From: Agarophyton chilense
Lineage: Eukaryota > Rhodophyta > Florideophyceae > Gracilariales > Gracilariaceae
DNA: 64,000 nt
Direction: 5' to 3'
Assembly: GCA_030374765.1 (NCBI GenBank)
Contig: JARGXX010000086.1
Coordinates: forward strand, 930,001 to 994,000
Made by a program: the position numbers and the translations under genes. How positions within the stretch are numbered: the first letter of the stretch is position 1; each line of letters starts with the position of its first letter. Shown piece after piece: positions 52,311-63,790 of the stretch. Under the pieces are notes generated by a model. The model worked only from the letters and a program-made list of their open reading frames with translations. It had not been told where the DNA came from and did no database searches.

Positions 52311-53237
52311 TCATTTTGCGCAGGTTTTTTGCCGAGTATCTTGTGGCATACAAAACTTGCTACTAATAATAGCTTTCCGATAACAAAGACGTGGTAATAT
52401 CTCCCAGTCCAAGAAGTAGAATTCATTCTTCTTTACCTCAGGATCATCCACTTTGACCTTACCCATAAGGTAATCAGTTTCCGTGTAACTCTGAGGTCCA
52501 TCATCTGTGAAAGGAATAGGAAGGAGGTTGTCCAATGGCATGTCATTAGTTCTGTCGGGAATGATTCGCGACAGGGCATCTGCCGCCTGGGGCTTTATGC
52601 CTGGCCTATAGGTTATATCGTAGTCATACTCGGACAGTTTAAGGCGCCAACGAGCGAGGCGACTTGATGTATGGGTCATGTTGTGTAACCAGCAGAGCGA
52701 ATAATGGTTTGTCCTAGTTGTAAACTTAGTTCCCGCGATGTATGAACGGAGTCTCAATACAGACCATACGATGGCCAGACCTTCCTTTTCGGTAGTACTG
52801 TAGTTTCGCTCCACGCTGGTGAGCGTTCTGCTCCAGTATCCAATAGGTCGATAGTCCTTCGGCGACTCCTGTTCCTGTAGCAATGCACAACCATCTTGGA
52901 CATCAGAGACGTCTGTGTTCAGGACAAAGAGCCTATTGGGTTTTGGTAAAGCCAGTATAGGTGGGTTCAGCAGTTGGTCCTTTAGGGTCTGAAGTGCCTC
53001 GTATTGGTCGTTAGTAAGGGCTTCAAACTCCGAAGGTGTTCCATTTTTCAGCATTGCGTTGAGAGGCTCCGAAATTTGAGCAAACCTTTGGACGAAACGT
53101 CGGTAAACATTGCACAAGCCCACGAAGGATCGTAGTCTCGTGTGGGTTGCGGAAGGCTTAGCCTGGCGGATCGCATTCGTGGTCCGTGTGGCTACGTTTA
53201 ATTTTCCTGGGAGGACGAAGTGATCGAGATAGTCCAC
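52311..53237 (-). pseudogene. GyB2 RNase H region
   Basis: 308-codon open frame with TRLRSFVGLCNVYRRFVQRF, NTDVSDVQDGCALLQ, PIGYWSRTLTSVERNYSTTE and LARWRLKLSEYDYDITYRPG, the usual gypsy RNase H blocks. The segment is open but detached from an active polymerase. Confidence 0.8.
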
Positions 53238-53255
53238 CGAGGCAAGGAAGAAGGC

Positions 53256-54173
53256 TTATATGCGGTGTTTCAGTGTTACGACAGCGTCCTGTACGACTGT
53301 TAGCACCGTCTTCACATGGCGAAGGTGTTCCTTCACGGTACGTAAGAATATTATTACGTCATTCAAATAGACCAGGGCGAATTTCCATTTGACTCTGGAC
53401 AGTATGATGTCTATTACCCGTTGGAACGTTGCTAACCCATTCTTTAAAGAAAAGGGCATACGAGTAAGGCTGAACGGACCTTCATGGGTGGTGAAGGTTG
53501 TCAGCACTCTCGCATTTTCGGCCGAAGGGATTTGCCAATATTCGGAGTTAGCGCCCAGTGTGTTAAATACGGCAGCTTCACCTAAGGAATCTAGGCAGTC
53601 ATCCATACGGAGTATCGGGTATGAGTCCCTCTTGGTTATTGCTCTCAGCTTCCTGTAGTCGAGACAGAACCTGACGGAGCCATCCTTCTTAGCTACGAGG
53701 ACAAGGGTACTTGCCCATTCGGATTGGTTAGGAGGGGCCGGGTTTTTGACGTGAGCTTTGCCCATTTTGTCAATCTGGTCGGCGACAATTTCCTTACCTT
53801 TCACGCCTGTACGGTATGGGTGCTGGAACTGTGGTCTAGCATCATCCTGAAGGTCAATGCGGTATGTAGTGGCTCTCATTTTTCCCAATCTACCTGACCA
53901 CATGGTATGGTAGTCCCTGAGGAGATAGAGTACCTGGAGCCTATAGGATTCGAATTCTGCGCAGATAGCGACTGTCCCCTTCCAAAAGTCGACGTCCTCG
54001 TCGGGAATTGGCGTAGAGAGGATATCTAATTGGACTTCCATGATGGCCACGGGCGTAGGTAAAGTGATGCCAATCACTGTGCCTTTAGGCAACCATACGA
54101 ATTTATCTCTGAAGTTGCTGATTGTGACCAAAAGGGACCTGTTGGGGTGGATGTCCATTACCCAATCGGCCAA
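53256..54173 (-). pseudogene. GyB2 reverse transcriptase
   Basis: 305-codon frame with RKLRAITKRDSYPILRMDD and FALVYLNDVIIF. The catalytic YLDD is YLND. The preceding TLDA-type motif is TLGA, losing another catalytic Asp. Both changes abolish activity, although the frame is open. Confidence 0.85.
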
Positions 54174-54777
54174 TCAGGTAAGGTGCTTCAGAACCGTTTT
54201 CGGGTGGTTCTGAATCGTTAAGAGACCTGAGGACTGGGAATGGGCCGATACAGTGATTTGGGTCATTTGGGGTATCGTTATGGCCTTTGAAAAGCGACCC
54301 TTATTGGACTTCGTGTTTTCGGAGATAAGCGCTCGTTTGTGGTTAGCTTCTGGCCCTGGGGCGGAACTAGTTATGGAGATGGAAGGTGCGCGGTAGAATG
54401 TGACTTTCCATATGCCTGGATAAATGGCCTTAATGTATTGATCGATAAAGGAGGTCCTTAAGATTTCCTTAGCGCCCAAGATAGTACATACAAGGATCCA
54501 AGTTCGGACTTTGAATTGTCCTAATTGTAAGTAAAGTGGTACTATTCCTTTAATGTACATTGGTCTATGTGATGCATCGGTAATTCTGGGCGCCTTATTT
54601 CCTGAAAAAATCTTGCCAACCAAATGGGAGTAGCTTAGAATGGACCAAGTTGGGACCAGCGGCCGTGTCCAATACGGCTGGGGTCACTCCAGAGATGTTG
54701 GAAAAAAGTACCACGGTTACTCGAACTTTGTAATTCTTTTTCCTGAGTATACAGACAGGGTCGTTACAGTGTTCCAA
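54174..54777 (-). pseudogene. GyB2 protease region
   Basis: VLDTAAGPNLVHSKLLP (54,700-54,650) carries the D-T-A/G active-site pattern of retroviral-type aspartic proteases, with the downstream part in another frame. Confidence 0.65.
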
Positions 54778-55119
54778 TTCTGGTTCATCCTGAGTGGTGT
54801 ATTACGGGTGGTGTGCATTGGAAGATGAGGAGCTACTTGGCTCATGACCGTCAAATTGGTTGAGACAGGGGCTTAAGGAGGAAGGATTTGCCTCGCATCG
54901 ACCCTCTAAGAGTTTTCCGATGGGATTTACGTATCTTCCTGAGGATAAGAATCCTCTTCGGGGTCGTCCATAGGGTTTACAATGGCGTGGAACTGTGGGG
55001 CTTTGACCAGAGTATTCGGAGGCGTGGCATCGCGTCAGCTTCCAGGATTCCCTGTGGCTCCTTGCTGTGCCCTGTTAAACATTCCTTCGGATTGCCGTAC
55101 CCGGTAATTACCATCCCTT

Positions 55120-55947
55120 AAGGCTGGGTGGTTTTTGCGGGTTTGTGCCAGATGACGTCTGGGTCTGAGGAGTGGAGGATGTGTTCTTTCACTGCGAGGA
55201 AGACGTTTGACCCAAGTTCGGAAGCCATGGGATGGGCGAAGGCGGGGATGCCGGATGTGGAAGATTGCCTGACTGTATGGAAGAAGGAGTTGTTTTGGGA
55301 AGCGAGTTGGAGTTGCTGGCGTAGGACTTGTATGAAATCTTTGAGATACAAAGTTGCGGAGGATTTGTTGAGTTTGTCTGAGATTATGGATGTTTTGAAC
55401 CCGATGGAACCTACAGTGTGCTCGAATAGTTTGGAGTGGAGCTGTAAGCATTGGGACTCCGAGGAGATAGACTGCTGGAAGTCTGAAAGTGAGAAGGAAA
55501 GGTCCTTGAGAATGGGGATGAGTTCGTCCGCGGTTCGTTTTCCGAGTTTGGTGGCGATGGAGAAGATGTAAATGACCATCTGATGAAGGGTGTGGTTCAT
55601 GGAGGAGGAAGAGATGAGTTTCGGGACGGATGCGCAGGGGGAAGCGGTGTTGAGCATATCAGCTGCATCTCCGGAACGTGTTTCGAGAGCATTTTGGTTG
55701 AGTGATAAGGGTCATCGTCTAGGAGTGGGACGTTATTAGAGAGTCAGTTTGAGACGAAGAAGAATGCGGTTCGGGATGTTTTTATGCGTGGTTTTTCGGT
55801 GCGTGGAGAGAGTGTGGAACCGCTCTGGGAGATTTGGGAGAAGTAGGTGTTAGAGTTTTTGCCGTGTCGACAGCGTTTTTGATGATGAGAGAGGTAGTAG
55901 TGAGGTTTTGTGCGATAGAAACAACCAGGATAGCAGCAGGACGGCCT
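55120..55947 (-). pseudogene. P-family transposase N-terminal fragment (P3)
   Basis: Begins at the codon matching the P1/P2 start, which here is AGG instead of ATG, then SCCYPGCFYRTK with all zinc-finger cysteines present. A later piece includes KRTADELIPILKDLSFS and FIQVLRQQLQLASQNN. It is cut off after about a quarter of the protein. Closely similar to P1 and more distant from P2. Confidence 0.8.
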
Positions 55948-57171
55948 GAAGAGAGAGAGATGGGATGGAGATGGGAGGGCTGTGAAATTGTGAAGAGGAG
56001 AGTACAGTTTTGAATGAAACTTTACGTGGGAAAGTTTCATTAAAAGCTATAATCTCCTCCTCGCAACAGTGCATGGGAGGCGGAAAGTCTGCGTGAAAAC
56101 TTGCACATCGTGCCAAATGCACTGCGGGAAGACTTTTGTGAAATATTTGAGCTAGTTTTTTATTTTTGGCGAATAAACTAGAAGGAATCGGAACCGGCGG
56201 CGAGGGTGTTTAGAGGGGTTGGGAGGTGTGCGTGGCTCATGGGTGTCTCATGCCTTCGATACTGCTCGGCTGTGCGGCTTGCGCCTTTGGCACAATGTGA
56301 GTGATTGGAGCTGCGGATCTTCACGCCGTCGCGAGCGTAGAGACCGGCAGTGAAAGGCGAAGTACTTAACGATCATTTTCTCTTGTTCTCTTCGTTTTCT
56401 AACTGTTGAACGTATGTGAAGTGCTGAGTGGTTCATGAGGAATCGATTTGGTACTCACTTTCTTCTGGAAGTGGGTTCAGGAAGTGGTAAGTTTTATCTG
56501 CAGTGATGGTGATGAAGAAGTGATCCAATGATCTGACTGAAGCTTTTTGGCGTGTGTGTTTGTGTGTGTGTGTGAAGTACGTTAGGTAACGTGTAAAAGA
56601 TGGAAACATGGAAGGTTCGAAGAGGTTCGTTTGCTCCCTGCAATGTTTGAATGGCAGACTGTGACTGACTGCGTTTTGCTGTTCTTTTTTTCGTTGCATT
56701 TCTAGGTGGGCTTGATTCAATTCTTGGGTGCGTTTAATTTTTGAGTCGTAATTTTTCATGTGCTTTTAGGATGGTACGTAGTAATTTGGGATGGATCCTA
56801 TGTGGTGTGAATGATATTAGACATGTTTAGGATGGTCCTTAAGAGCTGTTCCGGAGGGTGGTGTAGCGACCCTTTTTAGCCTAGGAAATCGGCTTATTCT
56901 AGACAATCACTTCCAATAATCTTTCTTGTTGTCTATTGTTCTAGTATTAGTGTGGTAAAATACACCTCGAAATTGACATCCATATCTGCTAGTTCTCTGG
57001 TTCTGGAAGGGAGAACCTGGACTACGGAATTCGTCACCTCATCCTAGACGTTTTCTAGTTTGCTAGTTTTTATAGATTTTTCATACCAGCACATTTGTAG
57101 ATTAAAAACTGACTTCCTAGAATTAAAATATTAGAATTTTTGTAAGTAAATCTCCATTTCCGAAAACATAG
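55120..57171 (-). mobile_element. P3: truncated P-family copy
   Basis: The outer end near 57,170 reads, inverted, GTTTTCGGAAATGG, a mutated form of the P1 terminus. The leader is closely similar to that of P1 in inverse orientation. The transposase piece ends at about 55,120 against GyB2. The outer end lies inside the chromodomain of GyC, so P3 inserted there. Confidence 0.75.
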
Positions 57172-58609
57172 ACGAGAATATTCAAAGTGACCCAGTCCGC
57201 GTCCTTGTCAGAGAATCTGTGCCATATTAGAAGTAACTCAATATTCGCTTTTCGGCGTTTGATATCTAGAAAACGGTCGATGACGATCAGTTCATTTTGT
57301 CGATAGGCAATATAGTCCCTCAATTCTTCAATGGCTTTGAAACTATTGTTGCGAAAGAATTTCATCCTGCGACCGTGTACCTTTTCCTTGTGACTGTCAA
57401 GTAAAGACTTGATATCGAAGGTATACTCCGATCGACATCCTTGTACACGATATGGTCCAACCCACTCAAGTGATGTTTTGTTGGTCCACTCACGCTGCGG
57501 TACATCTCGATAATTGAAACCACCCTCGGTTCCGTTGATCGGACGAGCCGGACACTTGTCTTCCGGTTATGACTTGCACCTGCCTGTTGGGGCTTCTTGG
57601 GGGAGCGTTGGGCTACATCCTTGTGCATTCCGTCCAAGGCAAATTGCAGATGTCTCATGCGGTCTATTTGAGTCTTTGGAGTGTCGTTGAGTTTAAGAAC
57701 CTCCACTTGCCCACCAACGTTGCGAGTAATAGCATAATAGGCAAGGCCTGTTTATGGCCAGTAAACACCGTTAAGAGACAACGGTTACCGAGTCGGTCTA
57801 GTACCGAATTGTTCAAAACAGATTGTACAACTGGCAAGGTACTGGGTCAACAGCTTTATGGCGAGTAGTAATCAGAAAGAAGAGCACAAGATACGCGTAC
57901 GAGTTCTCGGCAGACTAGTTCAACAGTTTTATTTGACCCGGGGCTATAGGCCGACGTGAAATGATGAGATGACTTGGTCTTTTCTTTCATAACACGAACG
58001 ACCTCGTTTTTGAAGTGAAACCAGCGGTCAGATACCCACTGGTTAGATACAGCAAACGTTGCAAACCATTTTATCAGAATAGTTGCTGCAACTTTCACAG
58101 TGGTCTCGGTCGTCGAAGTGAGCCAACCTGATCGCTGTGATCAACTTTTGACTACCAGAACATACAAAAAGCTATCCTCACCATGTGAAGTATAGCAAAA
58201 GCCGAAGAAAATCAATTCATTAAGTTGGTTTGAGTAGAGACCGCCACCTTATGGACGTGGAATAATATCTCCAGACGCAGTGCACAAGCAGTGGAGGCCT
58301 GTCTTCACGAAGTGTTTTACGTTTCCTTCCATGTTCTTCCAGGCAGATATCACATTAGACCTCCGATGTCTTCCGGGACCAGTTTGGGCGGCAATAATAC
58401 TTCGCAACTTGGAGAACTCGTCGTCTGAAAGGACTCCATATAACATCTCTATCGGTCTTATAACCGTCTCGTGTTTTCTTGGGGATTTTGGGAGGCTTTT
58501 CCTTCGACTGTGCATGTACTTTCTTCATGTCTTCGAGGTCTATCCAATGCAGTTTCGCATTCACTCCAGGATCGATTGTTGCGGCCATCAAGGACTTAGC
58601 ACATAGCAC
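57172..58609 (-). pseudogene. GyC integrase and chromodomain
   Basis: The integrase core piece at 58,098-57,856 has WVSDRWFHFKNEV, HHFTSAYSPGSNKTVELVCR (the D and E of the triad) and RVSCALLSDYY. Upstream pieces with RRSNVISAWKNMEGNVKHF (near 58,340) are in other frames. Near 57,290-57,180 comes a chromodomain-like IELLLIWHRFSDKDADWVTLNILV, cut by P3. Frameshifts are numerous. Confidence 0.7.
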
Positions 58610-58939
58610 CTTTGCGACACCAACGGTTTGCTTTGGGTTAACAGCCCAACGAGTCCGCAGTTCTGCCCAAACGTTGCGCTCATCTGAAAGGTGTTAGATG
58701 ACGTATCGAAAAACACTGAGTTTGATCAGCCAGGACAATAGCTTACTGGCAGTATGCCTATATATCCCAGGGTTTTTACCATATGGATGGTAAACGTAGA
58801 CGAGATTCGAGTGATCAGCAAAGATGTCGACTTCATGAACAAAAACCAAATAATCCAAACGGTACATGGATTCTACGATGTAATGGCCTTCATTTTTAGG
58901 GACAGACCAGTAGGCTGTCCAGCCGGAGAAAGCGCCGGA

Positions 58940-59667
58940 TCAAAAACATAGTGGTTCGTGATGCTGCTCCTTGATTATCTTTTGTATGTCTTTAAGCGGT
59001 ACCTGACTAAGTATTGCTGCCCAATGAGTTTCCGACGCATCAATGAATAAGCAAATGTAGTGGCCGGATTTAGGATGTACAAGCTTGAAGAAGACAGCTA
59101 ATGGTTTTTTGATGTCGGGGAAAGCCGCATCATGAATTGCACCCCATGAAGAGCGGATGGTGAGAGTGCGTAGAGCGTTCTTCATCCGCTTGAATTTATT
59201 TGTGTAGAACTGTTCAAGAAGTTCATGAAGCGGAGGAATGCGTTCGCCGTAGGCAGGGATCGAATTGGGCATCGATTTTGTGGCGCACACAAATTGCTGT
59301 AGCTTCCTTGCCATGGTTGGAGCTCTTATTGAAACCAATGAGTCGAGTTGTCTTAGATGATACTGCACTCCGTTGGCAGAGTGACGCGGTCACATAACTT
59401 AGCTTCGTGTGAGAAGAGAATTAATTCACGGGCATCTATTTTCGGACCGATTTCGCTGCAGACGATTAGGAAATATTCAATCTGGGCCATCGGTTCAAGT
59501 TCGCCCTTAGTGTAGAATAAGAAATCATCTTTCCACTGCAGCATCTTTTCGACGCGTCCGTCGAATTTGTGAGATAAGTCTGCGTAGAAATGGTTCCCAG
59601 AGTCGCTACCGCCTTGAAGTAGTCTTTCTGAGAAAACCACGCAAAGGGGAGTCTGAATTGACATCAT
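58940..59667 (-). pseudogene. GyC reverse transcriptase end and RNase H
   Basis: LLQGGSDSGNHFYADLSHKF and MLQWKDDFLFY (the catalytic DD pair kept) mark the polymerase palm. YICLFIDASETHWAAILSQ marks RNase H. The two lie in different frames. The first part of the polymerase (59,670-60,117) is too decayed to read. Confidence 0.7.
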
Positions 59668-60117
59668 ATCCTGTGATTATGGTGAAAGTGAGACCTGCCA
59701 CTCCCCGTGCGCAAGGCCAATGCTTGCAAAGCAAGTGCTGCCAGCGGTGTCCTAGAATTTATATCCCAGATGTGACATTGCTAACTGTGTAGATACATGC
59801 CTTGTATTGGGCCCGCGTAGATATTCTGTTAGGCGCAGTTTGGTAGATCCTGTCTTTGGGACACCTAGAACCGGAGGTGCCGAGCGTGCTGAATGATTCT
59901 TGTAGATGGCACCTACTGCTTCCAGATCCCGGGCGGTTTATACGATAAAGTCTTTTTGCAGAGATGCATATCGAATATGATGAGAGCGATATTGCTTCGC
60001 ATTATCGACTGGCGTGATGGTGAAGGCCGGAAAGTCGTCCGGTGGATCATGGCCAAGCTTAATCCGAAACAAATCTCTGTATTTCTCTAGCAAAGTGCTT
60101 AGTTTCATACTGCCTCT

Positions 60118-60478
60118 CTATGAGATACCGTTGTACTTTGCCTCTGTGATAGTCCCGGCGAGAGAGTCATCAATAGATTCTTTGGAGTCATTTCCGATTC
60201 CGGCAGCCAGTGACTCGGGAAGCTGTATGTGATCGTCGTCAGCTACCATGTAGCCCAAGGCTTCGTAATTTGCAGCAGTAAGCTTGGAGTGATGTTGTGA
60301 GTCCAGCTTGTTCATATGCTTGTCGTGAATGGATTCCCGAACACGGACAAGGTGGTCTCTGAGGTTGAACCCGATTGCATTCAGAATAGGGCGCCCAAGG
60401 AGAATCTCTTCCAGGTCTTGATTCACCACGTAGAATTCTATACCTCCAACACGAACGGGTAAATTCGAACCAGGTCAA
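60118..60478 (-). pseudogene. GyC protease, distal part
   Basis: VRVGGIEFYVVNQDLEEILL followed by GRPILNAIGFN is the flap-to-C-terminus part of a retroviral-type protease. Its active-site half lies beyond the MITE at about 61,785. Confidence 0.65.
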
Positions 60479-60500
60479 TAAATGGTAGCAGTGAGTACTA

Positions 60501-61673
60501 GTGTCTATACGACCGATGGCCTCATTGGAGGTCTATTGGCCTCATATGAGGCCATTTTTTATTTCTTTGTAATTAAGCAATAAATGAAATCTACAAGCTC
60601 TTCATAACTGGAACATGTTGCCGAACACTCTTCGTTTGATGGCATCAACATTTGAAGTATGCATTACTAGATGATTGAAAGAGATATTTCCTTTCGACAT
60701 GTTTTTTTTGGATAGTTTGAGGCCAAAAATATTTGGTTGTTGTTTTATTTGCGAGTACTTAAGTTTGCTACACCAAACTTATATCGTTTTAAAGAAGAGT
60801 ATCAAAGCTCTGTTTGAATAGATTCCCGAGGCTTTTCCTCAACGATAAAGATGTATGGTTTTTATTTTTGTTTTCTTCCTTTCTGCTCTGAATTTGAGAA
60901 TTCATATCTTTGTAGTATTCTACTACTTCGGCGTTCTGACGGTTTCTTTGTCTCAAAGTCGCGTTTGGAACTCATTGCTGAGTGGCCTGGTCAGTGCTAG
61001 GATAAGAAGCGACACAACGCGTAGGATGCCAGGAGGAAGGGTACATTGTTGGAACACGTGGTATCACGAGTGGAGTGGCTTGCAACGGCGCATGTAGTGG
61101 CGATCCACATGGCTGGTTTTACTACCCTTTTTAGCTAGACGTCCATTAGGGACCATACCCATACAGTGGTTTGACTAAGTGGCTGACCATTGGGTATTAT
61201 TTATATATGTATTTGGGCACTCACCCTGGTACACAGTATATAGTGTACCAGAGGTGAGCGCCGACTCCAAGTAAAGGAGACAACATGGGCATCATGACTA
61301 TTCTGTTCCTCGCTTAGGATTCCTTAACCGGAGACCCGGACGAGGTATAATAGATAGTCAGCCCCCAACCACTTCACGAGCCGTCTCGTACCTACGTTCC
61401 ATCAACTTTTTACAGTTGCACTGTTCACCCTCGCTGGCGAGTAGTGGCCTTACACCCCACTTACAGCTCGCTGGTGTTGTAGCTCTACCACCCCTTTTCC
61501 TTTGCCGCAAGCGACCGATCGGCAGTCCGAACGCTGTCGCAAATGTCTGCTCTCTCCGTTAGAGCGGATACTACAATCTTGAATGAATTTCAGTTACTTT
61601 TTAAGAGAAAGTTTGGCCTTATATGAGGCCAAGCTGGCCTCAGGTGAGGCGAATCCTCCGGGCGTGTAGACAC
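60501..61673. mobile_element. MITE-like element with palindromic ends, containing a solo LTR
   Basis: Ends GTGTCTATACG (60,501-60,511) and CGTGTAGACAC (61,663-61,673) are inverted and flanked by TA on both sides. Just inside each end are two adjacent palindromes of the GGCCTCANNTGAGGCC type (18-bp perfect TGGCCTCATATGAGGCCA at 60,537-60,554, one-mismatch version at 61,614-61,631). Without the LTR the element is about 500 bp and has no gene. It splits the GyC protease. Confidence 0.65.
60911..61575 (+). repeat. Solo LTR of the GyA family
   Basis: Matches 18,894-19,560 end to end (TGTAGTATTCTAC...GGATACTACA). It is flanked by the perfect 5-bp target duplication ATCTT (60,906-60,910 and 61,576-61,580). 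It is the product of recombination between the two LTRs of a former full element. Confidence 0.95.
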
Positions 61674-61759
61674 TAGAGATCGACATGTAGAAAAGATGGT
61701 TCCATTTTCGGTTTTTGTCCGACACACATTTCTTGTCCTAATTGAAACTGGAAGTTACC

Positions 61760-62794
61760 ATTGCGCTGAAATCTGAGCCGGAGTCTCCGAATACTGCTAC
61801 AAATATAGCGTCTTATAGAGCGAGTCGGAAACGCCCCTCATTTTAATTTGGTTTCAGAACACCTGAGGACTGCTGAACTTTCAAAATTTTAGCACTTTTT
61901 GCCTTCTTGCTGATCTGAATCTTCTGGAAAAGTTCTTTCTTCTGTTCAGTTTGTGTTGTAGGGCAGTCTTTCAAACGTTGGATGCAGTCACAGTTATCCT
62001 TCAGACAGGGTTCGGTGCGTTCGGCAGTTTTGTACTTTCTTGCAGAATGTAAGAGTTTTCTTTTGTCAGATGACGAGGAGCGCGCTGACTTAGTACTTGA
62101 ACAATCATCCTGATTGCATTCATGGTCACGAAGTTGACGGATCTGGCGAGGATTTTGTCGCACATGAGCTGTTTCGATGAGAGATATCTCGAGAGCAACA
62201 CTGGAGACCTCGTCTTTGAATAGTTGGATACTCGAAAGTGGTTCTTTCTTCCATCCCATGCGTAGGCTTTGGATTCGATCCTGCAAAACATCGGGCTGAA
62301 ATTTTCGAATGAGGCGGTCGATGAGTTTCTTGGCCATATCGGTGTCATGGAGGACTTCTGAAGCGATGTTCTTGTCCATCGCAGTAGTTATGTTAATAAA
62401 AAGAATTTGCCACACCACCTGCGGGGCCTGCGTGGTTGGGAACAAGAGCAACGAATCTCAAAGATGTGTCCATACGCTAGGCGAGGTCCTTCGGCGCAGA
62501 ACTTGATGCAGCATCGAACCATGCCTGGACATTCTTGACCGTGGCTTTTATGACATTTTTGATTCCAGGGATCTCAACCTGTATACAAAAGGCATGTAAT
62601 GTTGCTGCCTCAATGAAAATTTTAATGGATGTAGATGAAATCTTAATCTCTTCGTTCCTGTCTTTGTTAACACCTTCAACCTTGGAGCAGTACAAAATGA
62701 AGGCTGTCCCAAAATTGATCAAAGACAGCTGATCGACAGACTTTAGAGACGGGGGCTGAATAACTGAAACCACACCATAGTTCGAGGATCCCAT
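61760..62794 (-). pseudogene. GyC gag and start of protease
   Basis: The first frame (62,794-62,477) has LLxALCIxxxI-type capsid sequence (AATLHAFCIQVEIPGIKNV, then VQAWFDAASS). The second (62,451-61,843) has AMDKNIASEVLHDTDMAKKL and LRMGWKKEPLSSIQLFKDEV, then a Cys-rich knuckle-like CLKDNCDCIQRLKDCP. Further on, GDSGSDFSAMV carries the protease active-site Asp (61,785). A frameshift separates the two gag parts. Confidence 0.7.
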
Positions 62795-63089
62795 TTCTTC
62801 TGAGTTACTGACTCCTGCGCGCAGATCAAACTACTCTGACTTACTGAGAACAAAGCGCTTTTTGGACGGGGGCTAAGCCACGCACTGCAGAGTGCAGGAA
62901 AAGAATAGAAGAACGTCAGATAAAGGTCGTACTGATTCGTAGACTCGATAGCAAACATTAGAATATAAAGCATACCTTAGGAGCAGGTTCATTGCGATGT
63001 CCCTTGAGGTCGCTTTCAGCGTGGCCTCTGAAAGCATTTATTAACTGTGTCCGAAGAGGTACTAACGATAGTTGAACCAATAGAAATGA
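62795..63089. other. Upstream of GyC gag, no gene
   Basis: Would be the GyC leader and LTR, but no repeat partner is present in the window to define it. Confidence 0.3.
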
Positions 63090-63790
63090 TTAACGAGAGG
63101 CAATAGAGAAAACTGCTGATGCGTACGATCGCATTCAAAACAGAAAAGCAGAAACAAAGTTTCATGACCAGTATCGAGAACATAACGCATATTCATGCAT
63201 TTGCGCCATATGCGCTTGAGAATAAGGAGCTGGGATTACGCCAGGGCTTCAAGACTTAGAATACATCGATCATCATGATGTGCGATGGCGTAGACTCGGT
63301 CGATACAACAAAACAAGATTCTTTGAAAAGCAGAAATAGAGAAAGGTCATTTTCTCCGATGAAAGATATTCAAGTTAGACGCCCCAGACAGGTTTGCGGT
63401 TTACTAGAATGAACTTGAAAAAAAGGAAAGAATCATATTAAGCTGTCAAAAAAGAGTTGGTAGAGACATGGTCCGAGTGGTTTTTTACGAGTTTGGTACA
63501 AGCACACTATAAATACTAAGTGGTAACCAAAACGCAAAAAATACTCTTTGATGTTTATGAATTATGTACTTCATGCAGAATAACATTTCACAATAAATAG
63601 ATGTTTCAACATGATAAAGCGGCAACTCTTACATCAAAAGTTTGTAGAAATGGTTTGAAGATAAGGAGATCGCGATAATGAATTGATGTTTTCTGATTCC
63701 AGATATAAAATCATTTGCAAACGTTTGGGGAATAATTTCCAGACGTGTTAATAAAAACAGAAGCAGATAGAAACTCTTGAAATGCTTAAA
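63090..63790 (+). pseudogene. Tc1/mariner-type transposase remnant
   Basis: In changing frames: KVIFSDERYSS near 63,340 (first catalytic Asp of the DDE/D domain), MFQHDKAATLTSK near 63,602 (second Asp), then PDIKSFANVWGIISRRVNKN near 63,702, matching the SPDLNPIENVW-type end of the domain. The upstream helical part (KTADAYDRIQNRKAETKFHD, 63,108) fits the linker before the domain. Many stops, and no inverted repeats were identified. Confidence 0.65.

Larger units (their letters stand above)
50197..55120 (-). mobile_element. GyB2: chromodomain Ty3/gypsy retrotransposon, rearranged
   Basis: The minus strand carries protease, reverse transcriptase, RNase H, then (after a foreign 1-kb stretch) the integrase C-terminus and chromodomain. 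Similarity to GyB1 extends from 50,197 to about 51,275. The integrase core is missing. The higher-coordinate end abuts truncated P3 at about 55,120, and no LTR pair is visible. Active-site changes in the polymerase show it is dead. Confidence 0.8.
57172..62794 (-). mobile_element. GyC: third Ty3/gypsy retrotransposon, with nested insertions
   Basis: Read on the minus strand: gag (62,794-61,843), protease active site (61,785), then a MITE with a solo LTR inside it, the rest of the protease (60,475-60,118), reverse transcriptase and RNase H (59,667-58,940), integrase (58,609-57,856) and a chromodomain interrupted by P3 at about 57,172. No LTRs of its own are identified. The protein blocks differ from GyA and GyB and resemble gypsy lineages of oomycetes and other algae/protists. 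Confidence 0.8.
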
